The notes: a model not told the origin generated them from the sequence alone. Positions 32,445-41,720 are shown, counted from the stretch's first letter. The stretch is DNA of 64,000 bases from JAHJDR01 sp964609965 (GCA_964609965.1 CAZSTS010000004.1:62001-126000); one strand, 5' to 3'. Numbers and translations: made by a program.

Positions 32445-35075
32445 ATGAAATTATTTACAATGCAAAAGGTGTTCTTGTTTATCGTCTGTCTTTTGTTAGG
32501 TTCTTGTGGGGGGACAACAGCTACAACCAGCACGAGTTCTAGTAGTCTCTCCTACACGATTGTTCCAACAGATGGCCAAGAAGATGTTGCTATTAATACA
32601 AGTATTGCCATTACTTTTCCTGTGGCTATGAATAGCACAACAATCACGATGGACACAGATGGATCTTGTTCAGGTAGTGTCCAGGTTTCGAACGATGATT
32701 TTGTGAGCTGTGTTTCTTTTGTTGGCTCCCCTACAGCAAGTAGCGGCAACACAGTTTTTACTTTAGTACTAAGTACCTCTTTGCTGAATAGCACCCTCTA
32801 TACGGTAAAACTTACTACCGCTATTAGTGACAACGAAGGAACCTCTCTTGACGAGGAAGGGAATACAAGCTTCACAACAATTGCTTTAACCTTAGGGGGG
32901 GCAGGCGAGGATGCCCCCGCAGAGGAAGAAGAAGAGGCTGAAGAAGAAAACAACGAAACAACGTATATCTATTATCTTGATACAGACGGAGATGGTTATG
33001 GAGATCCTGCAACAGCAACGACATCTACAGAAGCAATCCCTCCTTCTGGGTATGTAGTAGACGCAACTGATTGTGATGACACTGTTGCAAACATCAACCC
33101 AGGAACATCTGAGTCCTGTGATGGCATAGATAATAATTGTGATGGAACGGTTGATGAAGGCGTCACAGGCCCTTACTATCAAGATTTAGATGGAGATGGT
33201 TATGGCAACGCTGCTGTGGCTAATGAGCAGTGTGCTGCTGGAGGGGGGTATGTTGCAAGTAACACAGATTGTGATGATGCCGCTGTCGCGGTCAATCCTG
33301 GTGCTACAGAAGTTTGTGATGGAACAGATAATAATTGTGACGAAGTTGTTGATGAGGGTGTGACAGCTCCTTTCTATCAAGATTCTGATGGAGATGGGTA
33401 TGGAGACTCTGGTTCAACAAAACAGCTCTGTGTTGCTGGTGGTGGTTATATTGCAGATAACACAGATTGTGATGACACAGATGCAGCAATCAATCCAGCT
33501 GCTACGGAAATCTGCGATGGTATCGATAATAACTGTGTTGGAGGGGTAGATGAGGGTGTTTCTGCTACTTATTATGCGGATGATGATGGTGATGGGTTTG
33601 GGGATCCTGATGATGTTGTGACTACCTGTCCTGCTCCAGCAGACTATGTAGAAAACAGTGCTGATTGCGATGATGCTGATGCTTCAATTCCCTTAGAGGT
33701 CGATCAAGCAGGGGGTGGTGACTACACTGTGATTCAGGATGCTATTGATAATGCGAGTGCAGGTGATTGCATTGTGGTTCAAGATGCTACGTATAATGAG
33801 AATCTTTCTTTTGATGGTCTGAGTGATATCGAGCTTTATGGAGCCAATGGTTATGAGAATGTTATTGTTTCTTCAAGTCTTGCTGATACCCCTGTCATAT
33901 CAGTGATTAACTCAGCCTCTGAAATTGAAATCAACGGACTCACAATTCAAGATGGGAGCGGCACTGGCGGTTCTGGTATTCTCATTGAAGATTCGTCCAA
34001 TATTTCTATCGAGAACAATTATATAACAAATAATTATTCAGATTTTAGTAAGGGTGGGGGAATTAGCATAGAGAGCTCCTCGAACGTTGCCATCAATGAC
34101 AATACTTTCTATAATAATACTGCTTTTTATTCAGGGGGAGGTGTTTCTGTATGGAGCTCAGGCGCAAGTGGATCCATCACGGTTGAAGACAATGTTTTTC
34201 AAGAAAACATTGTCATGGCTGCTGCATCTGAAAAAGGTGGGGGCGGTCTGGCTATACAAAGTTCTACAAACACAGGTATTTCTAATAATGTCTTTGTTGA
34301 AAATCGAGCTGCACAGGGTGGAGGGATGTTTGTTTTTGAACAGAATGATGCCACAAACATTATTCATAACAATGTTTTTCAAAATAATATTGCAGATCAG
34401 GGATCAGCCATCATGACAGAAGACACTTATTATTTTTACGTGTTTAACAATGCCTTTATTGCCAATGGAACAACTTCCTGGGGATCATATAACAATGAGT
34501 CTGTCTTATATCTTAATGATGATGCTGGTTATATTCTTCAAATTACAGCCTATGTAGCTAATAATGTCTTTTTGTTTAATGATGGAGGAGGCAAAGGCTC
34601 CATTTGGAGAGACGGAACTTATTTAGCAATAGCTGGAGACTTTAATATAGGTAACAACATTATTGCGAACAATTTTGATTGTGGTGTATTTTTAAGTTCT
34701 GTGCACGCACAGCTCTTTTTTGATTACAATTTATTTTACAATAATGGGGATCCTCTTGATAATTTTTGTGGTTCTGCAGCGTATGCAGGGAATAATCTGT
34801 TAAGCGAAGAAGATCCCTTGTTTGATAACCTCGATCTTGTAACAGATGCAGATGCCAATGATGTGCCGGATGTATTAGAAGATGATGATTACACAGATGA
34901 TTTTAGTCTGAATGCTTCTTCTCCGGCCTTGGGTGCAGGATCAGATGACATAGACTCTTCTGGCGCTGTTGACGACATTGATCAAGATGGCACGCCAGAA
35001 GATTGGGACTATGATAACGATGGAAATGTGGACATCGGTATTTATGATGGCGTCTATGGTGGAGGATGGCACTAA
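32445..35075 (+). CDS. MopE-repeat lipoprotein with parallel beta-helix domain
   Basis: An 876-residue lipoprotein. The lipobox LLLGSC lies about residue 23; ATG 32445 has GAGG upstream. A Ser/Thr-rich linker is followed by an Ig-like domain (YTIVPTDGQEDVAINTSIAI, the Big_5 pattern), then about four to five MopE-type repeats (DTDGDGYGDP, DCDDTVANINPGTSESCDGI), then a right-handed beta-helix region with many N-N-x-(F/I) turns (ENNYITNNYSDFS, SNNVFVENRAAQGG). The last 60 residues are Asp-rich. It is probably a surface lipoprotein with metal-binding stalk and a helix that may bind polysaccharide. It converges with the next gene, stops separated by one base. Confidence 0.82.
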   Translation: MKLFTMQKVFLFIVCLLLGSCGGTTATTSTSSSSLSYTIVPTDGQEDVAINTSIAITFPVAMNSTTITMDTDGSCSGSVQVSNDDFVSCVSFVGSPTASSGNTVFTLVLSTSLLNSTLYTVKLTTAISDNEGTSLDEEGNTSFTTIALTLGGAGEDAPAEEEEEAEEENNETTYIYYLDTDGDGYGDPATATTSTEAIPPSGYVVDATDCDDTVANINPGTSESCDGIDNNCDGTVDEGVTGPYYQDLDGDGYGNAAVANEQCAAGGGYVASNTDCDDAAVAVNPGATEVCDGTDNNCDEVVDEGVTAPFYQDSDGDGYGDSGSTKQLCVAGGGYIADNTDCDDTDAAINPAATEICDGIDNNCVGGVDEGVSATYYADDDGDGFGDPDDVVTTCPAPADYVENSADCDDADASIPLEVDQAGGGDYTVIQDAIDNASAGDCIVVQDATYNENLSFDGLSDIELYGANGYENVIVSSSLADTPVISVINSASEIEINGLTIQDGSGTGGSGILIEDSSNISIENNYITNNYSDFSKGGGISIESSSNVAINDNTFYNNTAFYSGGGVSVWSSGASGSITVEDNVFQENIVMAAASEKGGGGLAIQSSTNTGISNNVFVENRAAQGGGMFVFEQNDATNIIHNNVFQNNIADQGSAIMTEDTYYFYVFNNAFIANGTTSWGSYNNESVLYLNDDAGYILQITAYVANNVFLFNDGGGKGSIWRDGTYLAIAGDFNIGNNIIANNFDCGVFLSSVHAQLFFDYNLFYNNGDPLDNFCGSAAYAGNNLLSEEDPLFDNLDLVTDADANDVPDVLEDDDYTDDFSLNASSPALGAGSDDIDSSGAVDDIDQDGTPEDWDYDNDGNVDIGIYDGVYGGGWH

Positions 35076-35076
35076 A

Positions 35077-36027
35077 CTACAATAAGCTGTTTAACAAACC
35101 AGAGTTTAGATACAAAATTCCGTTTTGAATATCGTAAATACCAAACACATAATCTGTGTTTGCGAGAGTGTTTTGTATTTTATCGACTTCAACGAATGTT
35201 ACGGTAACAAATCCAGCATCAATGTATTGTTTATAATGATCACTAAATGTTGTTTTTCCGCCGCTGCCTGTTTCGTCTAAACCATCATCGCAACCATGAC
35301 AGATCTCTTTATCGTCATCGTCTTCTTCTTTCCCTTCATCATCACTGTCACCAGCATCTCCTTCTTCTTCGTCTTCAGACGTTTCTGATGCCTTTGGCTT
35401 AAGCTTTCTTTTCGTCCAAAAGGTCTGACTTTGTTTTTTGTACTCTGGAACATCATCAAAGTTTTCGTCTCTCCACCCTCCTGTTTTATTGCCCTGTCTA
35501 GAACTAGAAGAATTATCGCTAGAATCATCTTCTTCAAGAAGAGGGGGTTCATTGGCTATGCCCGGATCGATTTGTACCTGGATCGCCTCTTGTACAGAAA
35601 AGGCAATTGCATTGGCCCTGATTGAGTCCCTTAGTTCAGGGATAGTTAATATTGCAAAGCCTTCCATGTTTGTTTGCATGGCTGTTTCGATATGATCAAA
35701 GATGCCAAGATCTTGATCAATATCTGCAAACATTTGATGCAAGGCTTTATTAAATGGAGGTGGCGCAAAAGAAGGAAGTTTTTTATAGGCCTTGTCTTGT
35801 AATCCTTTTGTTAGCCAGTTGATAAAACCACCAACAATATTTCCTACTGTCACGGGCTTTGTATAGGTTTGGCTTCCTGTATTAAGACCAGGGAAACGGC
35901 AGGCCTCTGATACGCAATAGCTGTCCCAAGGATCTCCGGCCTGAACCGGTGTGACTAGAATTAAAGACAAGAAAATTGTTAGACAGAAAAGACCAAGCAG
36001 ATTTTTTTTCTCATAGATGTTTTTCAT
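35077..36027 (-). CDS. Secreted hypothetical protein with acidic linker
   Basis: A 316-residue protein that I do not recognise. It has a signal peptide (residues 1-30, ending TPVQAG), a helical region of about 125 residues with DPWDSYCVSEACRFPG near its start, a Ser/Asp-rich linker and a long Glu/Asp tract (DEEEGDAGDSDDEGKEEDDD), then CHGCDDG and a short alpha/beta tail. GGGAG before the ATG fits a ribosome binding site. It is divergent from the TIGR02147 gene at 36337. Confidence 0.65.
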   Translation of the reverse strand: MKNIYEKKNLLGLFCLTIFLSLILVTPVQAGDPWDSYCVSEACRFPGLNTGSQTYTKPVTVGNIVGGFINWLTKGLQDKAYKKLPSFAPPPFNKALHQMFADIDQDLGIFDHIETAMQTNMEGFAILTIPELRDSIRANAIAFSVQEAIQVQIDPGIANEPPLLEEDDSSDNSSSSRQGNKTGGWRDENFDDVPEYKKQSQTFWTKRKLKPKASETSEDEEEGDAGDSDDEGKEEDDDDKEICHGCDDGLDETGSGGKTTFSDHYKQYIDAGFVTVTFVEVDKIQNTLANTDYVFGIYDIQNGILYLNSGLLNSLL

Positions 36028-36076
36028 AGGTGACTCCCTTTTTTTGCTAATAGCTTATTTGCATACTCAATTAATA

Positions 36077-36103
36077 TTATCGCATATCAGGGCATGAGAG
36101 TGA
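36077..36103 (-). promoter_or_regulatory. CAACT/CGATAA-class promoter motif (variant)
   Basis: On the minus strand TCACT, 16 bases, CGATAATATTA. The -35 half differs at two positions, so this is a weaker member. It lies about 50 bases before the gene at 35077-36027. The same gap holds the perfect hairpin GGGTTTTTTACAAAAAACCC (36121-36140). Confidence 0.4.
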
Positions 36104-36256
36104 CGAAGTGGAGGTGAAAAGGGTTTTTTACAAAAAACCCCTGAAACTCTTTTTTTACAGCTATGTATGGATTATATAAGAGATTTAGAGGGGTTAGAAG
36201 GCAGCTTGCATTTGAACTCAGGGAAGTTTTTGTACTATAATGAATTATTAAGGTCA

Positions 36257-36283
36257 CAACTCTTAAAGCAAAGGAGCCGATAA
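36257..36283 (+). promoter_or_regulatory. CAACT/CGATAA-class promoter motif
   Basis: CACAACTC, 16 bases after CAACT, CGATAATTA. It lies about 50 bases before the TIGR02147 gene at 36337. Confidence 0.65.
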
Positions 36284-36336
36284 TTAGAGTGTTCTAGGGC
36301 AGCAACTTGGCAACAAATTAATTAGGGATGAAAAAT

Positions 36337-37254
36337 ATGGGCAAGAAAGAAAGTCAATTTAATCAGGTCACAGTTTTTTCTTATGATGACCATAAAAAGT
36401 TTTTGGAAGATTATTACAAGATCAAGAAAAAGGAAATGCCAGACAAGTTTTCTTATTATTATTTGAGCAAGAAGGCGGGGTTTAAAAACAAGAGTTATTT
36501 TCATAACGTTATCAAAGGCAAACAAAATCTTACAATCGAAAGTATTAGAAAAATCGCCAAGGTTATTCCTCTTACAGGCAGGCCTTATCAATATTTCGAA
36601 ACACTCGTTTTGTTTAATCAGGCAAAGACCGAAGAAGAAAGAGCTTCTCATTTTGAGGCCCTTAAAGAGTTTAAAGAATATATTAAGGCGAGGCTTATCA
36701 ACAAAAACCAGGATCTTTATCTTCTTAAGTGGTATTATCCTGTGGTACGAGAGATGATTCGGTGGCCGGGTTTTCAGCCAAAACCAAATTGGATTGCGAG
36801 TAAAATCAAGCCAAACATATTAGTGGCACAGGCCCAGGAGGCCTTAGAGGTTCTCATAAAGTTGAACCTTGCTAAAATTGACAAAGAAGGTATTTGGCAA
36901 CAAGATCATCCAAACCTTTCAACCCTTGATCAGGGGCTTGGCTACGAGGCAACACATTTTCATCAACAGGCACTTAACTTGAGCCAAGAGAGTCTTAAGC
37001 TGCCAGCAGAGGATCGAAATATAAGCTCTATGACTATGTCTCTGTCTCCAGCACATAAAGCCTTGATCAGGCAAAAGCTTTATCAGTTTCATAAAGAAAT
37101 TCAGGGAATCGTTCTCAAAAAGCTCGATAAGAAATCGCTCAAAAAATACATGTTAGATGATTTAGTAATTACACCAAATTTTTTTGAGATCTCTGAGGTT
37201 TGGCAGTTTAATATTCAGACGTTTAAAGTGGCAGATAAGAAAAACAAAAAATGA
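36337..37254 (+). CDS. TIGR02147-type protein, cassette 1
   Basis: A 305-residue protein of the TIGR02147 (DUF4423) family known from Fibrobacter and deltaproteobacterial lineages. The N-terminal 80 residues are HTH-like (FSYYYLSKKAGFKNKSYFHN, VIKGKQNLTIESIRKIAKVI). The middle has WYYPVVREMIRWPGFQP, and the C-terminus has MTMSLSPAHKALIRQKLYQF. A DNA-binding regulator is the likely role, by inference from the HTH-like part. The ATG at 36337, nine bases after AGGG, was preferred over 36328. It overlaps the following lipoprotein gene by four bases, as do the other two cassettes. Confidence 0.85.
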   Translation: MGKKESQFNQVTVFSYDDHKKFLEDYYKIKKKEMPDKFSYYYLSKKAGFKNKSYFHNVIKGKQNLTIESIRKIAKVIPLTGRPYQYFETLVLFNQAKTEEERASHFEALKEFKEYIKARLINKNQDLYLLKWYYPVVREMIRWPGFQPKPNWIASKIKPNILVAQAQEALEVLIKLNLAKIDKEGIWQQDHPNLSTLDQGLGYEATHFHQQALNLSQESLKLPAEDRNISSMTMSLSPAHKALIRQKLYQFHKEIQGIVLKKLDKKSLKKYMLDDLVITPNFFEISEVWQFNIQTFKVADKKNKK

Positions 37255-38522
37255 AAAACAATATTTATAAAATAGGTCTTTGTTTATTGATTTTGCTCAG
37301 CGTGGCCTGCATTGGCGATTCTCAAAATGTGGGTGATGAAGGGGGAACACCTGCTAGTATTACAACTATTGGCAACCCTGGCAATGATATAGAGGCGAAC
37401 TCTCAGGTCTATCTGACACTAAACCAAAATTTTAACAATATACGCCAGATAAATAATGACAAACTTGAGGATGTTTTTTCTCTTGCTACAGCTCCTGCGG
37501 TTCAAAGTTTTGATTTGAGCCCCAATGGCGCTCTTTTCATGTATTTGTCGGAAAACATTTTATTGGACTATCAAGAATGTAGTCTTATATATTCTTATGC
37601 TGACGAAAGCCAATGTGTTGGTAGCCTAGGTTTTGTTGTTCAAAATAAAATCAGGTTCGACCAAAAAGGGTTTCTCTATTACTCTGGGTATTCTGAAGGA
37701 AACACAGCCCTTTCTCTTATCAGGTGGGATACAGCCACCCAAGAAGAAACAGGCCTTATCAGCGAGAACGTTGAGCTCAGTCAATGGATCCTCCACAGCA
37801 ATGGGACAGTGTATATGACGGGGACTGATAATGGCACCTCTGTTTTTCAATCCATCGATAACGAAGACGTCGCAACAGCGCTATTACCCGAAGGCAGCTT
37901 GGTTACGGATTTAAATTTCATCGACCCTGACAATCTCATTATCCATGCTCAGAGTATTGACTATAATAATGCGGTTGTTTCTGGGAACTTCATATTCAAT
38001 CTCACCACAAATCAAATTACCGAGACTGTGGATTATTCAGGAGGTAATCTCACCAACATTGTCATCGATAGCGCAAAAAATGTTTATGCTACGGGTGATG
38101 TCGATGCTGGAGAAGAAGACAATATTTATAAGATACATCCTGGATCCTCTCAGAAAATCGAAGGCCTTGGTTTAGATAAAATCAGTTTCTTTGATCTCTA
38201 TAATGATGTTCTTTATGTTGTGGGGAGCAAAGAGGGTTCACCAAAGCTTGTTTCTGTTGATTTGACCTCAGACACTTATGAGACAAAAACTCTAATCGAA
38301 GGTTATCATATCTACAATCTAGCCTTTGATGGGACAGATCTTTTCTTTGATGCGCTTAAAGTAGATTCAAATGAATTATCTGTTTTCAAGCATGAGTTAG
38401 AATCAAACTCAGTCATATCTATCGAAGGCCTTTCAGATGCCCTCATAGATCTACAATCTATTTATTCCCTAAAAAATTATTCGAATGAACTTAAGAGAAG
38501 GATTCCTTATGCAATTAACTGA
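37251..38522 (+). CDS. Predicted lipoprotein of TIGR02147 cassette 1
   Basis: A 423-residue lipoprotein with lipobox LLSVAC near residue 20 and a Gly/Thr-rich linker. The mature part is rich in repeated beta segments of about 45-50 residues (VQSFDLSPNGALFMYLSENI, IRFDQKGFLYYSGYSEGNTA, NGTVYMTGTDNGTSVFQSID), suggesting a six- to eight-bladed propeller. It differs clearly from the lipoproteins of cassettes 2 and 3, so only the regulator/lipoprotein arrangement is shared. It starts inside the end of the TIGR02147 gene (ATGA) and overlaps the next gene by 14 bases. Confidence 0.75.
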   Translation: MKNNIYKIGLCLLILLSVACIGDSQNVGDEGGTPASITTIGNPGNDIEANSQVYLTLNQNFNNIRQINNDKLEDVFSLATAPAVQSFDLSPNGALFMYLSENILLDYQECSLIYSYADESQCVGSLGFVVQNKIRFDQKGFLYYSGYSEGNTALSLIRWDTATQEETGLISENVELSQWILHSNGTVYMTGTDNGTSVFQSIDNEDVATALLPEGSLVTDLNFIDPDNLIIHAQSIDYNNAVVSGNFIFNLTTNQITETVDYSGGNLTNIVIDSAKNVYATGDVDAGEEDNIYKIHPGSSQKIEGLGLDKISFFDLYNDVLYVVGSKEGSPKLVSVDLTSDTYETKTLIEGYHIYNLAFDGTDLFFDALKVDSNELSVFKHELESNSVISIEGLSDALIDLQSIYSLKNYSNELKRRIPYAIN

Positions 38523-38982
38523 CGCTATTAAAACGCTTTTTTCTAAAATTAAAGAAACAGCAGATGAAGACTGTGTTAATGCAGGCACAGAAGCTGCTAG
38601 TTGTCTCGAAGCCTTTCACAATATGAGTGTATCAGGAGATACAATCGTAACTGATATAACAGAAGACAGCTTCTCCCTTGCTCATGAGAAAGATAATACA
38701 TCCCTAATACAATACGATGTTCCTTTTTATAAGTTTAAAAAACGTCTTCAAAAGGCAGTTTTAAAAAGGCACTCTGATCTAGATTGTAATATTAAAGTAA
38801 GGCAGGATGAAGTCCAGGTTGAGTGTCGAGCAAGCACTTCTGCAAATTGGTTTGGCACATTAACCCCCCCTCAACAATTAAGGGGTGGATACAGGAATAA
38901 TTTTGAGTTTGTCTCCAATGACCCTGCTATTATTGCTGCCGCTCAAGAGCTAGTCACAGTAGAAAACAAAGAGGGCGAATAG
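38509..38982 (+). CDS. Small hypothetical protein, third gene of cassette 1
   Basis: A 157-residue protein that I do not recognise, without a signal peptide. It is charged and helical at the N-terminus (MQLTDAIKTLFSKIKETADE), with four Cys spread through the sequence, and beta-rich later (CNIKVRQDEVQVECRASTSA). AAGGA six bases before ATG 38509 fixes the start, inside the previous gene's end, so translation is coupled. Only cassette 1 has such a third gene. Confidence 0.6.
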   Translation: MQLTDAIKTLFSKIKETADEDCVNAGTEAASCLEAFHNMSVSGDTIVTDITEDSFSLAHEKDNTSLIQYDVPFYKFKKRLQKAVLKRHSDLDCNIKVRQDEVQVECRASTSANWFGTLTPPQQLRGGYRNNFEFVSNDPAIIAAAQELVTVENKEGE

Positions 38983-39172
38983 AATAATAACGATTTATGT
39001 CTCTTATAATCTGAATAGTCAGATAATATTCTCTAATAATTTCCTCATTTGAACAAGAGAGAGCAGGCTTGCAATCTAAAGCGAAGTTAGCTTATAGGCA
39101 TGGCCTTAACACGCGCCCGCCCCCATCCGGGGACGCGAGCCTGTAATCGCTCCACCTTGTGGAGCTCAACAT

Positions 39173-39246
39173 GCGCCCGTAGCTCAGCTGGATAGAGCAA
39201 CTGGCTACGAACCAGTAGGTCGGACGTTCGAATCGTTCCGGGCGCG
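39173..39246 (+). tRNA. tRNA-Arg (anticodon ACG)
   Basis: A complete cloverleaf. The acceptor stem GCGCCCG/CGGGCGC, D arm AGCTCAGCTGGATAGAGC, anticodon stem-loop CTGGCTACGAACCAG with anticodon ACG, and T arm GGACGTTCGAATCGTTC all pair. CCA is not encoded. A terminator follows within ten bases. The preceding 190 bases (38983-39172) hold small hairpins such as CCCCATCCGGGG and no gene. Confidence 0.96.
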
Positions 39247-39253
39247 CAAATGC

Positions 39254-39281
39254 AAAAAGACCCCCTTGTGGGGTCTTTTTT
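39254..39281 (+). terminator. Terminator after tRNA-Arg
   Basis: AAAAAGACCCC and GGGGTCTTTTTT form a strong stem with a five-base loop and a T tail. Confidence 0.88.
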
Positions 39282-39376
39282 GCGTTTGGACACTTGTCAA
39301 CGATGAGAACGTAGTTCTGACCAAGGGCGCCTAAAGCCCGAGGAAATCCTTGGAGTTCTGGTAGGAACGGAAAGGG

Positions 39377-39397
39377 GAATCGTTCCGGGCGCGCAAA
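39377..39397 (+). repeat. Duplicated 3' end of tRNA-Arg
   Basis: These 21 bases are identical to 39230-39250, that is the T loop, acceptor 3' strand and first flanking bases of tRNA-Arg, 147 bases downstream. This is the geometry of an att-site pair or a copying scar. No integrase is nearby. The rest of 39282-39551 shows no gene. Confidence 0.7.
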
Positions 39398-39551
39398 ATA
39401 AGCGTGGGTGAGCTTTGCGAACCCTAATAAGTGCATTAGCAATATTAAGACGCAAGGCGGACTGAGCCTTGTGCCAAAGAAGAACACAGCCACCCGTTTG
39501 TCCATCCATTTTTATCCATTTATCATAAAATATTTGGATTTCTTTTCCTAG

Positions 39552-39578
39552 CAACTTTGGGCGGCTTAGGGGCGATAA
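39552..39578 (+). promoter_or_regulatory. CAACT/CGATAA-class promoter motif
   Basis: GCAACTT, 16 bases after CAACT, CGATAATATAGG. The next gene start is at 39922, so the leader would be about 335 bases. It contains the structured region at 39803. Confidence 0.6.
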
Positions 39579-39802
39579 TATAGGTATGGGCATACGGAAG
39601 CATTTATTTCATAAATCTTCCCATTAAAACACAGACATATCAACAGCTTAGGCTGTCGTTTGTCACATAAGAAAAAAATAATTTAATTTGAACTTATTTC
39701 ACCTAAATAACGTCATATATTGGTGAAAACTGCATACGGATGATAAAAGAAGATAAAAGCTGATGTGGGCATATAAGGAAACTCCTTATAATTTAGCTTT
39801 TT

Positions 39803-39882
39803 ACCCTGAGTGAGGCCGTTAAAAACGGCTGAATCGAAGTCCGTAGGACGGATTTTGAACAAGCTTTGTTCAAAATCAGGGT
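39803..39882 (+). repeat. REP-like repeat within a three-hairpin leader structure
   Basis: An outer ACCCTG/CAGGGT pair encloses GCCGTT-AAA-AACGGC (39815-39829), GTCC-GTA-GGAC (39839-39849) and GATTTTGAACAA/TTGTTCAAAATC (39851-39877). The first half, CCTGAGTGAGGCCG...CTGAATCGAAG, is the complement-type form of the repeats at 14345 and 25058. It ends 40 bases before the ATG of the lipoprotein gene. Confidence 0.5.
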
Positions 39883-39921
39883 GTGGTCCTAAAAACGGTG
39901 GTTAATTATTGGAGGCATACA

Positions 39922-40830
39922 ATGAAGAAGACTATTTTTCAGATTCTAAGTATAATTTTTATTTTGGTTCTTTCGTTTCAATTCATGGCTTGTACAGACC
40001 CTGTCGTAGAAGAAGATCCTGATCTTGGTCCTGATGTTTGTGAAGTTGATGATGATGATTGTGATGGATACACAGAAGCAGAAGGTGACTGTGATGACAC
40101 AGATGCCACGATCAATCCTGGGGCAGAAGAAACAAGCGAATCATCTGATAACAATTGTAACGGTGTTTTAGGCGAAGGCATTACCACATTTCTTCTCTAC
40201 ACTGACATTGTTGGTTGTGCATCAACGGATTACGAAAACTTGTTGCCTCGTGAGGAGCAACTCAATGGAACCTTGAGTGTCTTTTTTGAAGATGCGCAAT
40301 ATGTTCTCACTTCTGGCTGGACAGACTCTGTCATAACAGAAGGCTTTGATTCAAAGCTTTATGGTATCGACATCTACTTTAATCAATTCTGTCCTAACGA
40401 GCTTGGTTGTCACAATGCCATTCAGCTCCAGCAGCTCACAGGACCTAACGATACCTTTGCTTATGACTGGTATGTAGGAGAAAAACCTGCTTATCTTACG
40501 CAAGACTTTTGGGCTTCTTGGGATGAAACAACAGGAGAAGACACAGCTTATATCACACATTTTAATCCTAACTTTAGCACCTGTGATGATGGCGAAGAAG
40601 AAGAACTTGATGTGGAAGACGAAAACTACACAAACGTAGATGTGGTGTTTGTCATTTATCCTGATGAAGATGAAAGAGCTGAAATCAATGATCTCATTGC
40701 TGACTATGATGATTACTACTACAAACTTATCAATGGTTGGTTTTATGACAGCTACAATCAGGTGTTTTTGAAAAAAGCTGATGTTACTGAAGATCTTGAC
40801 GTGATCTTTGGTTCATTTGAAATCATCTAA
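39922..40830 (+). CDS. Small MopE-motif lipoprotein
   Basis: A 302-residue lipoprotein. The signal sequence ends in the lipobox FMAC (about residue 22). An acidic linker (DPVVEEDPDLGPDVCEVDDD) leads to one MopE-type repeat (DCDDTDATINPGAEETSESS, DNNCNG). A unique domain of about 220 residues follows, with Tyr/Trp/Asp-rich segments such as YDDYYYKLINGWFYDSYN. GGAGG six bases before ATG 39922 fixes the start. Function is unknown; metal-dependent surface protein by analogy. Confidence 0.75.
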   Translation: MKKTIFQILSIIFILVLSFQFMACTDPVVEEDPDLGPDVCEVDDDDCDGYTEAEGDCDDTDATINPGAEETSESSDNNCNGVLGEGITTFLLYTDIVGCASTDYENLLPREEQLNGTLSVFFEDAQYVLTSGWTDSVITEGFDSKLYGIDIYFNQFCPNELGCHNAIQLQQLTGPNDTFAYDWYVGEKPAYLTQDFWASWDETTGEDTAYITHFNPNFSTCDDGEEEELDVEDENYTNVDVVFVIYPDEDERAEINDLIADYDDYYYKLINGWFYDSYNQVFLKKADVTEDLDVIFGSFEII

Positions 40831-40850
40831 AGAATCAAACCGGTTTTGTT

Positions 40851-41720
40851 TTACAAGGGCACGCTTTGTCGTGCCCTTTTTGTTACACCCTCATTCAACA
40901 CAAGTGCGAGCACAATCAAAAGACCGCCAATAAGAAGCTTTGTTGTATCTCCTTTTTCTCCAAAAAAGAGCATGGCAACAGCAACAGCCAAAGGAACTTT
41001 GAGATTGTTTAAAACAGCGAGTGAGCCTGCATTTGTGAGTTTGGCGCCATAGTTCCACAAGAAAAAGCAAAGGCCAGAGGCAACAATCCCAAGATAAAGT
41101 AAAACAAAAACCTGTGTTAAGTTAAGGCTAATAGCACTCCACTCAACAACCATTCCACTCATTGTGCCTGTCAACAACACAGCCCCAAGATAGAGGAGCG
41201 CAAAAATGTTTCTATCCTTAATTGTGTCGTGTTTGGTGAGGAGCATCTTGTAATACACCTGTCCAAACGCAAAACAAATATTTGAAATCTGCATGAGCAA
41301 GAATCCAAACTGAAAATCTCTTAAGTGAATATCCTGATACACAATAATTCCTGTGCCAACAATCGCTAGAAGTGCGCAGACAAAAAATGTGGGGTTAAAT
41401 TTTTTGATAAAGATGTCGTGAATCAAGGTAACGTAGAGTGGTGTAAAAATCGTAAACAATGCTACTTGGTAGGCTTTGAGATACTGATAGGCGTGAATGT
41501 ACAGGGTATACATGAGACCAAATTGAATCATCCCTAAGACAATGAGATGAATTGAAAGATATGGAGAAAGGCGTTTTAATTTTAGGAAGGGTAAAAAGAT
41601 AATCAAAGAAAGCAAAAGACGAATAAAAGAAACAAGATTGGGATCTAATAAGACAAGGTGCTCTTTAATTAGCCCAAAAGAAAACGCCCAAATCATAGAA
41701 ACGATAATAAGATATGACAT
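40851..41720 (-). CDS. EamA/DMT-family membrane transporter
   Basis: A 289-residue inner-membrane protein with about ten hydrophobic helices in two EamA repeats (IIVSMIWAFSFGLIKEHLVL at the start; LGIVASGLCFFLWNYGAKLT and AVAVAMLFFGEKGD in the second). Members export metabolites or amino acids. The substrate cannot be read from the sequence. Its last codons overlap the terminator of the convergent lipoprotein gene. Confidence 0.88.
   Translation of the reverse strand: MSYLIIVSMIWAFSFGLIKEHLVLLDPNLVSFIRLLLSLIIFLPFLKLKRLSPYLSIHLIVLGMIQFGLMYTLYIHAYQYLKAYQVALFTIFTPLYVTLIHDIFIKKFNPTFFVCALLAIVGTGIIVYQDIHLRDFQFGFLLMQISNICFAFGQVYYKMLLTKHDTIKDRNIFALLYLGAVLLTGTMSGMVVEWSAISLNLTQVFVLLYLGIVASGLCFFLWNYGAKLTNAGSLAVLNNLKVPLAVAVAMLFFGEKGDTTKLLIGGLLIVLALVLNEGVTKRARQSVPL
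40855..40882 (+). terminator. Terminator of the 39922 lipoprotein gene
   Basis: AAGGGCACG (40855-40863) pairs with CGTGCCCTT (40870-40878), followed by a T run. It is embedded in the 3' end of the convergent transporter gene. Confidence 0.82.

Noticed and set aside
39087..39593. Overlapping minus-strand reading frames around tRNA-Arg
   Set aside because: They are antisense to the tRNA, its terminator and the duplicated tRNA tail, with no ribosome binding sites and no family resemblance.
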